The position numbers and the translations under genes are program-made. This document shows, one piece after another, positions 54,305 through 60,621 of a stretch of DNA of 60,621 bases. The stretch comes from Alkalihalobacillus bogoriensis ATCC BAA-922 (GTDB lineage: Bacteria > Bacillota > Bacilli > Bacillales > Bacillaceae_F). The stretch spans positions 1 to 60,621 of the forward strand of contig NZ_JHYI01000031.1 of the NCBI RefSeq assembly GCF_000621445.1, in the 5' to 3' direction. Every line of letters starts with the position of its first letter. Within the stretch, counting starts at the first letter, position 1. The notes beneath the pieces are model-generated. The model made no database searches. It was given only the letters and a program-made list of their open reading frames with translations, and was not told the origin of the DNA.

Positions 54305-55078
54305 TTAGTACGCCTCATACCTCTTAAATGCAACGAACGCAAAAACAAACAAAGCTATCACAATTCCAATCGATGAGCTAAAAGCAATAAATGCCGTGTC
54401 ACTCCATGTTCCACTTAAGAAAAACGTCCCAATCTCTTGTGGAACCATAGAAGGTGACCATTTTGCATAATTTGGAAGAAAACTACTAAACACTGATAAT
54501 CCTGCTAATACTGCTAAACTAACAGCTGCCACTCCCCCGTTTTGTTTCAAGCAAACACTACATACTAGCGTCACGCTAATGACAAAAATAACCCATAAAC
54601 AATAGACAAACAAACTAAGTAAAAAGGTCGAAAACGCAATGTCACCGAACAATAAGACAGTGTAGTAATAAGCAAGCGTATAGCCAAGTCCAAACGATCC
54701 GACAGCTATAAAACATTGACTTATCCACTTACTTCCTAAATATTGCAACGCTGAGATAGGACGAACCATCACTAACGTTAGGGCACCGTTTCCTCTCTCA
54801 TTTGACACACTTCCCATCGAACTTAATACGAGTAATGCGGTTCCAAGTAAACCAAATTGCGAGAGAACACTTAAAAGAACCTCCTCACTCGTCGGTGTCG
54901 GTATCATTTCAACTACTTCTTTAGGAATGTCTCCTGCAACTTCTAATATTTGTGGCATGTAATAAGTAGTAATCGGTTCCATTACACCTAGTAACAAAAA
55001 GACAACCGGGAGCCAGATAATTTTCCCTGTCGATACACTTTCACGAATTTCTTTTATGATTAGCGTTTTTAGTTTCAT
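54305..55078 (-). CDS. yxlG: ABC-2 type permease, YxlG-like
   Basis: A 257-residue membrane protein with six predicted segments, a large extracytoplasmic loop after segment 1 (residues 35-70) and the conserved cytoplasmic ERGNGALTLVMVRPISALQYLGSKW. Partner of the ATPase immediately upstream; start and stop overlap as ATGA. Size, order and relatives match YxlG of the B. subtilis sigY operon. Substrate unknown. Confidence 0.8.
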   Translation of the reverse strand: MKLKTLIIKEIRESVSTGKIIWLPVVFLLLGVMEPITTYYMPQILEVAGDIPKEVVEMIPTPTSEEVLLSVLSQFGLLGTALLVLSSMGSVSNERGNGALTLVMVRPISALQYLGSKWISQCFIAVGSFGLGYTLAYYYTVLLFGDIAFSTFLLSLFVYCLWVIFVISVTLVCSVCLKQNGGVAAVSLAVLAGLSVFSSFLPNYAKWSPSMVPQEIGTFFLSGTWSDTAFIAFSSSIGIVIALFVFAFVAFKRYEAY

Positions 55079-55965
55079 GATTCCATCACCTTTAGATACA
55101 TGTCCTCTAACGTGTCTCTTTTTCTTTGAAACTGTAAAATTGTAACGGATAATTCCACACACTTTTGAATAAACTGTTGGCTCGCTTTCACATTGACAAA
55201 GGTCACATCTACTTTTCCCTTTTCATAATAATGAACAGATACGATGTCTTTCGCTTCTTGGATAACAGGTTCTAATGACGAGTCTGCTTCAATAAAAAAA
55301 GTGAGCTCCTCGTTCTCGGATTTTAGCTGCTCCAATGAACCTGACCATACAAGACTTCCCTCTCGTAACATCACGACAGAATCACATACTTGTTCGGCAT
55401 CATGTAACACATGAGTGGAAAACAAGATTGTCATTTTTTCTTTTAATTGAAATAGTAATTGCAACACTTCTCTTCGTCCTTCAGGATCTAGAGCGGACAC
55501 TGGTTCATCTAACAGCAACAGCGTTGGATTGTGTATAAGTGCTTGGGCTAATCCTAAACGCTGCTTCATCCCGCCAGAAAATCCTGATATTTTTCGCTTT
55601 CTCGCTTGTTCTAACCCCGTAAAAGAAAGAACCTCCGCTATTTTTTCTTTCAACACATTTTTTTTCACTTCAGAAAGAGAACCAACAAAATGTAAATATT
55701 GCTCTGCAGTCATCCACGAGAAAAATTGAGGGTATTGTGGTAAAAAGCCGATATGCTTTTTATCGATATACGGTTTACCCATAAACGAAACTTTCCCACT
55801 CGTTTGTTCAAGTAACCCTGCAATCATTTGTAATGTCGTTGTTTTTCCTGCTCCATTTCTTCCCAAAAGGGCAACACAAGAGCCTGGTTCAATACCAAAC
55901 GAAATCGATTCAACTGCGGTATGTTGCCGATATTTTTTTGTTAACTCCTCCACCTCAAATAACAT
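55075..55965 (-). CDS. yxlF: ABC transporter ATPase, YxlF-like
   Basis: A 296-residue ATPase: Walker A GRNGAGKTT near 35, Q-loop LPQYPQFF, signature FSGGMKQRLGLAQAL near 130, Walker B LLLLDEPVSALDPEG near 152 and H-loop STHVLHDAE. The C-terminal 80 residues are a beta-rich regulatory extension. It lies 12 bases after the YxlE-like gene. Confidence 0.88.
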   Translation of the reverse strand: MLFEVEELTKKYRQHTAVESISFGIEPGSCVALLGRNGAGKTTTLQMIAGLLEQTSGKVSFMGKPYIDKKHIGFLPQYPQFFSWMTAEQYLHFVGSLSEVKKNVLKEKIAEVLSFTGLEQARKRKISGFSGGMKQRLGLAQALIHNPTLLLLDEPVSALDPEGRREVLQLLFQLKEKMTILFSTHVLHDAEQVCDSVVMLREGSLVWSGSLEQLKSENEELTFFIEADSSLEPVIQEAKDIVSVHYYEKGKVDVTFVNVKASQQFIQKCVELSVTILQFQRKRDTLEDMYLKVMES

Positions 55966-55977
55966 GTACGTTCACCT

Positions 55978-56166
55978 CTAGTCTTTTTTTCTCCCAATGA
56001 GAAAATATAAAATGGGACCAATTAAATTTAAAAGCAAAATTAAAATAATCCATAGCCATTTCGGACCGTTTGTTTCTTCTTGTCGGATACAATGAATCAG
56101 GGCGGTAACAACTAAAATAAGTTGCAGGATGAGTATGGGCGCTAGTAATTGCCATGAGATTTCCAT
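55978..56166 (-). CDS. yxlE: YxlE-like small membrane protein (PLDc_N)
   Basis: A 62-residue protein with two membrane segments joined by NGPKWLWIILILLLNLIGPI and ending FLIGRKKD, the PLDc_N pattern of YxlE. In B. subtilis yxlC-G follow sigY, and YxlC to YxlE restrain SigY activity. Here sigY, yxlC and yxlD are absent. AAAGGAG lies 9 bases before the ATG at 56166. Confidence 0.82.
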   Translation of the reverse strand: MEISWQLLAPILILQLILVVTALIHCIRQEETNGPKWLWIILILLLNLIGPILYFLIGRKKD

Positions 56167-56387
56167 TTTTTCAGCTCCTTTGCTATTTTCATCATTAAGA
56201 CGTTTCACATCTCAAAATCGTTCAAAAAATTATTATTTATTTTAGTTTGTACATTAATGTCAAAAACCATGAAGACCTAAAAAAGAAAAGAGCAAATTCA
56301 AAGTTTGGACAGACGCGAATAAATAGTTTGTACAAACAATTAGGTTCTATTGATTCCACATCTCTCATTTTTGCGGTCAGAGCAGCC

Positions 56388-56538
56388 GTTATTTGTGAAC
56401 ATTATACGAGTTTCCGTTTTTTAGCGGCCACAGGAGCGCTTATTAACACAAAGGTAACTCTATTCCTAGCGATAAATTATGATTAACTGCTCCTGTGTCC
56501 ACCAATGTTCCAAAACGCTGGCAATGTTCACAGATAAC
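56388..56538. repeat. Nested inverted-repeat element
   Basis: Outer arms GTTATTTGTGAACATT (56388-56403) and AATGTTCACAGATAAC (56523-56538) and inner arms CACAGGAGC (56429-56437) and GCTCCTGTG (56489-56497) are separated by exactly 25 bases on each side around a 51-base centre. It looks like a miniature mobile element. A short frame across it has no ribosome-binding site. Confidence 0.55.
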
Positions 56539-56569
56539 CGTTTCCATGGCCGCTTAATCCATAACCTAC

Positions 56570-56665
56570 AAGAAAAACGTAGGAGCGTCTTTTCGTTTCA
56601 AGCGAAGTACGGAGCATTCGTTCTTCTAGAATAAACTTTCAAAACTTCTCTGCTAGACCAAAACT
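56570..56665 (+). repeat. Family 2 repeat, copy 6 (internally deleted)
   Basis: 5' hairpin, AAGCGAAGTACGGAG directly joined to CATTCGTTCTT and the AACTTTCAAAACTT end. The inner hairpin is missing, as in copy 2. It ends about 25 bases from the next terminator. Confidence 0.75.
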
Positions 56666-56689
56666 TTTATGCTATCTTTTCTTTCAAAA

Positions 56690-56735
56690 AAAAGATAGCT
56701 AGCGGATGAAATCATCCACCAACTATCTCTTTTTG
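56690..56735 (-). terminator. Terminator overlapping a stop codon
   Basis: AGATAG, GGATGA with TCATCC, CTATCT form a stem that includes the stop of the gene at 56712; eight Ts follow on the minus strand. Confidence 0.75.
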
Positions 56736-56966
56736 CTGTTGTTTTGTTTGAAGTTGCTCTTTGACCTCTAAAATATCTGTTGCCATTTGATTTTGCATTT
56801 GTAACAATTGTTGATTTGTTATCATTAACTCTTTCGTAAGCTTTTCTAGCTCCCGATTCTGAGATGTTTTTAATTTCGTCTGATATGCCTTAATGAGCAT
56901 GATAATAATGATGGTACCCATTGCACAAATCGCAACGGCTACAAACATTCCTGTTATTGCTTCCAT
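56712..56966 (-). CDS. Small membrane-anchored coiled-coil protein
   Basis: An 84-residue protein with one N-terminal membrane segment (residues 3-25, ITGMFVAVAICAMGTIIII) and a Gln/Leu-rich coiled coil (residues 30-80). It resembles PspB/small-envelope proteins in layout only; no family recognised. The ATG at 56966 follows AAGGAG by 8 bases. Confidence 0.65.
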   Translation of the reverse strand: MEAITGMFVAVAICAMGTIIIIMLIKAYQTKLKTSQNRELEKLTKELMITNQQLLQMQNQMATDILEVKEQLQTKQQQKEIVGG

Positions 56967-57059
56967 CGTACACTCTCCTTCCCTCACATACTTTTAAAAT
57001 AGCATGGGATGAGGAAGGCGTCTATCTCTTTTTTGCTTATTTTTCCATTAAATCAACTT

Positions 57060-58184
57060 TTACGACAATTTTACATCTTTTAATAAATCGAGTGCACGAG
57101 AAATCTCATTCTCTGTTGTATAACGCCCGACACTAAAACGAACCGCGCCCATTCCGACTTGTTCGGTGACGCCCATTGCCTTTAAAACGGGCGATAACTC
57201 CACGCCTCCTGCATGACAGGCCGATCCTGTGGAGGCTGCTATTTCAGGAACTTGATTTAATATTTGTTGCCCTTGAGTACCGACAAAAGCAACATTTAAT
57301 GTGTTCGGAAGACGATTTCTTGGATGTCCTTGAAGTTGAATTCTTTCATTAAACTGCTTTTTTAACCCTTCCCAAAAAAACTGTGTTAACTCATGTAGCC
57401 GCTTGCTTTCTTTTTCAATCTCATTGACAACTTCGCACGCCTGTCCGAGACCCACCGTTAAAAGAACATTTTCTGTACCCGCTCTTCTACCACTTTCATG
57501 TCCTGCACCGTGTATGAGGGATTCAATTTCGATTCCTTCTCGAATATATAACGCTCCAATTCCTTTTGGAGCATATAGTTTATGGCCCGCGATTGTTAAA
57601 AAATCAACTCCTAGTTGTTGAATATTGACATCGACTTTTCCAATAGATTGGGAGGCGTCCGTATGGAAAAGGACATGATGTTTTTTCGCGATTTCACTAA
57701 TTTCTTCGATAGGCTGAAGCGTACCGACTTCATTATTAGAATGCATAATTGAAATTAAAATCGTTTTTTCTGTTATCTCATTTTCAATGTCGGTTGGATT
57801 TACACTTCCATATTCGTCCACATCAACATAGGAAACTTTGATACCCTGCTTTTCAAGATAACGGCATGGGTTAAGTATTGCTGGGTGCTCGATTTTAGAC
57901 GTGATAATATGATTTCCTTTCTCTTTTAATGTTTCTGCAACGCCTTTTAATACATAATTGTTCGATTCACTTCCCCCACTTGTGAACATGATTTCCGTTG
58001 GTTTTGCGTGTAATAATGTCGCTACTTGTTTCCGCGCAAACTCAACAGCCACTCTCGCTTCTCTTCCCGCAAAATGAAGAGCCGATGGATTCCCGTAATG
58101 GTCTGTTAAGAAAGGGAGCATAGCTTGCTTTACTTCAGGAGCGATTGGTGTGCTTGCATTATAATCAAAATATATAGGTTCCAC
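57060..58184 (-). CDS. Cysteine desulfurase, NifS/IscS type (class I)
   Basis: PLP enzyme taking sulfur from cysteine. The 374-residue protein has IYFDYNASTP, the PLP lysine in IAGHKLYAPKG near 200 and the active cysteine in the long mobile loop STGSACHAGGVELSPVL near 323, the class I arrangement, unlike SufS in this window. No IscU, ThiI or MnmA gene is adjacent, so its sulfur acceptor is unclear. The GTG at 58184 follows AAAGGGTG by 6 bases. Confidence 0.9.
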   Translation of the reverse strand: MEPIYFDYNASTPIAPEVKQAMLPFLTDHYGNPSALHFAGREARVAVEFARKQVATLLHAKPTEIMFTSGGSESNNYVLKGVAETLKEKGNHIITSKIEHPAILNPCRYLEKQGIKVSYVDVDEYGSVNPTDIENEITEKTILISIMHSNNEVGTLQPIEEISEIAKKHHVLFHTDASQSIGKVDVNIQQLGVDFLTIAGHKLYAPKGIGALYIREGIEIESLIHGAGHESGRRAGTENVLLTVGLGQACEVVNEIEKESKRLHELTQFFWEGLKKQFNERIQLQGHPRNRLPNTLNVAFVGTQGQQILNQVPEIAASTGSACHAGGVELSPVLKAMGVTEQVGMGAVRFSVGRYTTENEISRALDLLKDVKLS

Positions 58185-58299
58185 TAAATTCACCCTTTAC
58201 CTACTATAGTTGTCAAAAGTGTATCATACATTACTATTTAGTTTGTATGAAAAAAAACATATAATAAAAGATACATCTACTTATACGAAGGAGAGTATT

Positions 58300-58764
58300 A
58301 TGAATATCACATACAGAAACGGCTATTCGCCTACTTATAGCTCCATCATTAGACAAATCCCAAAACATAAGGATCATGAATCATTTTGGGAAGCACTAAC
58401 AGAACATATAGTAAATAAAACAGAGTTGAGTGTGCATGAGTTTGCTGCACTTTACCACGGGACAGCCGTTGTGTTAAAAGCGTTAGAAGGACAGAACAAT
58501 AAAAAGGAAGCAACTGAAGCAGAATCATTGTTGCTTGATTTATATTATTCCTTAGTTATCGAGTCAGATGGAGAAGAATTTGCTGCTGGTTCAGATGAGT
58601 ATACGGTAGAGGATTATGAAATGTACTCACAAGCGATCGCAAATGAGCTTATTGAAATGAAGGCCATTGCCGAATTATATGTTGAAAATATCGAGAACTT
58701 CGAACCGATTTTATTTGTAACAAACAAAAATGAACTACCAGCGCGGTTTCAACGGGTTTTATAA
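58300..58764 (+). CDS. Hypothetical acidic protein
   Basis: A 154-residue soluble, helix-rich, acidic protein (pattern SVHEFAALYHGTAVVLKAL, EAESLLLDLYYSLVIE, DEYTVEDYEMYSQAIANELIEM). No family recognised. The ATG at 58300 follows AAGGAG by 6 bases. It is divergent from the cysteine desulfurase and ends 21 bases before a family 3 element, with no other terminator. Confidence 0.65.
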   Translation: MNITYRNGYSPTYSSIIRQIPKHKDHESFWEALTEHIVNKTELSVHEFAALYHGTAVVLKALEGQNNKKEATEAESLLLDLYYSLVIESDGEEFAAGSDEYTVEDYEMYSQAIANELIEMKAIAELYVENIENFEPILFVTNKNELPARFQRVL

Positions 58765-58784
58765 ATAACACCCGGGTAGCTATC

Positions 58785-58960
58785 TGACATCTGTTCCGCT
58801 ATTGAAGCGAAAATAGATTATTTTTCAATGTTAACGGACATCCATTCCGTTAACTGCCTAAGATTCAATGAAATAGTTGCTAAAACTACATGTAACGGAA
58901 CGTATGTCGACTAAGGTACGTAAAACATTGATTTCAAGCAAAATAACGGAACATACGTCA
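58785..58960. repeat. Family 3 element, locus E
   Basis: Forward units at 58785 (TGACATCTGTTCCGCTA) and 58836, reverse units at 58893 and 58944. Spacings are 51, 57 and 51. The flank after the last unit (TTGCAAATATATCCAC) recurs inverted at 101-117. Confidence 0.85.
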
Positions 58961-59130
58961 TTGGCCTTGCAAATATATCCACAATTGATGAAGAATATTA
59001 ATCAAGATTCACTTTGATTTAAAAATATAGAAAATATGTATAAATTTTACATTGAACTTTATGAGAAATGAGCAAAAAAGTTGAGGGGGCAGTATTTAAG
59101 CCATTCGTTATCTAAAATTTGTAAGTTTTA

Positions 59131-60363
59131 TCAGTTTTTATACTTTGCGGTTTTTGAACGTTTTTCTCCCACTGGTTTTACAACAGCCACACCGCCATCA
59201 TTTAACGGTTCTGGACTTCTTGGTTGATTCGTTTTTTTACGCCCTTGCGAGGTTTGTTTTGGTTGGCGGTGGAAGTTTTTTAAAAAATCAGCCCAAGTAT
59301 CTTTAGAATAGGTCCGAAGGAATCGTAAAGTTTTCCAAAGAGTCTTAGATGTATTCTCGCTTTTTTTTATGTACAAAACTAAACAGTAGGCTGTCATGGC
59401 AAATAAAATTTGATTCCAAATGCCTTGTGGCTTAGTACTTTGTAGTTTCACGAGTCTCAAGTGTTGCTTTACCCATTTAAAGAATATCTCAATTTGCCAA
59501 CGGCATTTATACAAGTCAGCTACATCTTCAGCACTTAAATCCCACCGATTCGTTATGATTCTGTAGAAACGACCATCGTCGTCTTGAAATTCTACTAACC
59601 TAACTGGATGTTTCATTGGCTTACGCCCTAATATAACTTTGGCATCTGTGATAATTTTATCAGAATCATGTTCAAGTGTTTCAATGACTTCTGCTTTGTG
59701 TTTATCATTAATCCGCATGGCGAAACGTAAGTTTCGACCGACCCAATTATCTATTTTAGAATAATCTACATACCCTCTATCAAAGAGATAGGTTGCATCT
59801 GGGTCAGTAACTAACTCCATGACTACTTCGCGTTCATCTACATTTCCCGTCGATGGAATGACCTTATCCGGATAAGCCTCATGTTTAGAAGCTATTACTA
59901 GACGAGTATGAAGTTTAACTTGATTTCGATTTTGTGTAACGTAAGCCCATTTCCCAAATGTTGGACCTAAATGAAGGCAAGAACCATCTATGATATGCAG
60001 CTTTCCAAAGCCTTTAAAAGTGCTATTTAATGTGGTAACTTCTTGTACTTTTTGTACAGCTAGTTGAAATAATCTTTCTACCATCGTTGATGGTAAAGTA
60101 TTCACGCGTCTGGATATTTGAGAACCACTAATACTCGATAGCCCAAATAATTCTTGCGAATCTTTTCTAGCCCTAATTTCCTCTTCTATTTGAGTATACG
60201 ATTCCCAATTTTGTAATTGAGAAGCGACGCAAATCCTTAGTAAATTAGCTGTCGTTAATTTCTTGACGCCCCAATCTAGAAAGCCAGAACGAAATGAATC
60301 GAATGGTAATAGAGATAAACATTTACTTAGTGTAGATTGATTTGATACAATTTTGTTATCCAT
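59131..60363 (-). CDS. IS4-family transposase (DDE)
   Basis: A 410-residue transposase, apparently full length. An N-terminal helical domain is followed by the DDE core: first Asp in LHIIDGSCLHLG near 125, second in YLFDRGYVDY near 194, and the IS4 YREK signature in YKCRWQIEIFFKWVKQHL near 288-305. A basic C-terminal tail ends it. A hairpin covering the ribosome-binding site precedes the gene. No frameshift or stop, so it may be active. Confidence 0.93.
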   Translation of the reverse strand: MDNKIVSNQSTLSKCLSLLPFDSFRSGFLDWGVKKLTTANLLRICVASQLQNWESYTQIEEEIRARKDSQELFGLSSISGSQISRRVNTLPSTMVERLFQLAVQKVQEVTTLNSTFKGFGKLHIIDGSCLHLGPTFGKWAYVTQNRNQVKLHTRLVIASKHEAYPDKVIPSTGNVDEREVVMELVTDPDATYLFDRGYVDYSKIDNWVGRNLRFAMRINDKHKAEVIETLEHDSDKIITDAKVILGRKPMKHPVRLVEFQDDDGRFYRIITNRWDLSAEDVADLYKCRWQIEIFFKWVKQHLRLVKLQSTKPQGIWNQILFAMTAYCLVLYIKKSENTSKTLWKTLRFLRTYSKDTWADFLKNFHRQPKQTSQGRKKTNQPRSPEPLNDGGVAVVKPVGEKRSKTAKYKN

Positions 60364-60427
60364 AAAATTCTCCTTATTGTAAAAGTCACGGATAACTTTG
60401 GCTTTGCTTTTACAATAGGAGAATTTT
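60364..60427 (-). promoter_or_regulatory. Hairpin sequestering the transposase ribosome-binding site
   Basis: About 20 bases at 60364-60385 pair with 60407-60427 (CTTTTACAATA and GGAGAATTTT arms, one bulged base). The AAGGAG before the start codon lies within the stem. Such hairpins in IS leaders block translation from read-through transcripts. Confidence 0.7.
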
Positions 60428-60501
60428 TTTTATTCGTCTAGTGTTTTCTTCAAATTTTCACTTTGTTAGTTGAAATGTAAAGCATAAAAATATAGTGATT
60501 C

Positions 60502-60621
60502 CACTGAGTGAAATGGAGCGAAAGCCACTCGACTCCTGCGGGAAAGAGAGGAGCGGCGAGACCCCACAGGCGTTAGCCGAGGAGGCTCGCCACCTCCCCG
60601 CGGAAAGCGAGTGGCTGTAGC
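60502..60621. repeat. Family 1 repeat, running off the contig end
   Basis: GCCACTCG (60524-60531) and CGAGTGGC (60608-60615) are the outer arms, with GCGAGACCC and GGCTCGCC inside. Its last 44 bases equal the first 44 of the window. Confidence 0.85.

Larger units (their letters stand above)
59031..60484 (-). mobile_element. IS4-family insertion sequence (ends provisional)
   Basis: The 11-base sequence TAAAAATATAG occurs at 59020-59030 and again at 60485-60495, flanking the transposase gene. That is the right size for an IS4/IS231-type target duplication, giving an element of about 1454 bp. Imperfect inverted ends are seen: TTTACATT-GAACT near 59046 against TTTACATTTCAACT on the opposite strand near 60482. 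The exact boundaries are inference. Confidence 0.6.

Noticed and set aside
56247-56486. 79-codon plus-strand frame
   Set aside because: No Shine-Dalgarno and its second half is the nested inverted repeat; not protein-like overall.

Overview
The window looks like a chromosomal contig from a low-GC, spore-forming Bacillaceae species, probably of the alkaliphilic Alkalihalobacillus/Halalkalibacter type (the genus is inference). Gene content and order follow the Bacillus subtilis yut-yun-suf-met-fad-yus region: dapF, yuzB, yutJ, yuzD, yutI, thrB-thrC-hom, yutH, yutG, yutF, yutE, yutD, yutC, lipA, lytH, yunB, dfrA-thyA, yunC, yunD, yunE, yunF, the suf operon, yurZ, metQPN, yusG, gcvH, yusI, fadEAN and yusU. 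Genes for sporulation (yutH, yutC, lytH, yunB, two coat-like proteins) confirm an endospore former. The first and last 44 bases are identical and lie in a dispersed repeat, so the contig probably ends where an assembler met that repeat.

Layout. 0.3-5 kb: lysine/peptidoglycan precursor synthesis (dapF), a TetR regulator fused in frame to a type II NADH dehydrogenase-like protein, and a small NifU-type protein. 4.8-8.1 kb: the threonine operon hom-thrC-thrB. 8.7-18.1 kb: the yut/yun block with lipoyl synthase, sporulation genes and a SufR-like Fe-S regulator absent from the B. subtilis version of this order. 18.2-24.5 kb: thymidylate/folate genes, an HD-GYP protein and yunC-yunF. 25.6-26.7 kb: a probably acquired quinone reductase/HxlR pair lying between two almost identical terminators. 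26.9-32.1 kb: sufCDSUB. 33.3-33.9 kb: a DoxX protein behind two Rex/FNR-type boxes. 35.2-38.0 kb: metN-metP-metQ under a SAM (S-box) riboswitch. 40.4-47.1 kb: gcvH, an ArsC/Spx-like protein and fadN-fadA-fadE behind a FadR box. 47.3-58.8 kb: coat proteins, cadC-cadA, paiB, a yxlEFG-like ABC module without sigY, and a cysteine desulfurase. 59.0-60.5 kb: an IS4-family element.

The genes are conventional; the intergenic DNA is not. At least four dispersed, structured repeat families fill the gaps: (1) a GC-rich long-hairpin repeat of about 120 bp; (2) a 75-160 bp multi-hairpin repeat found six times, always in the same orientation and always just outside a rho-independent terminator; (3) a 177-bp element with four copies of a 17-bp unit in the rigid order forward-51-forward-58-reverse-51-reverse, found intact four times and once with one unit missing; (4) two arrays of GTCCTTCAT/ATGAAGGAC hairpins with a 52-bp period. 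Families 3 and 4 share a GGACA core and a spacing of about five helical turns. I consider these the best candidates for an undescribed system. No tRNA, rRNA or CRISPR array was seen.
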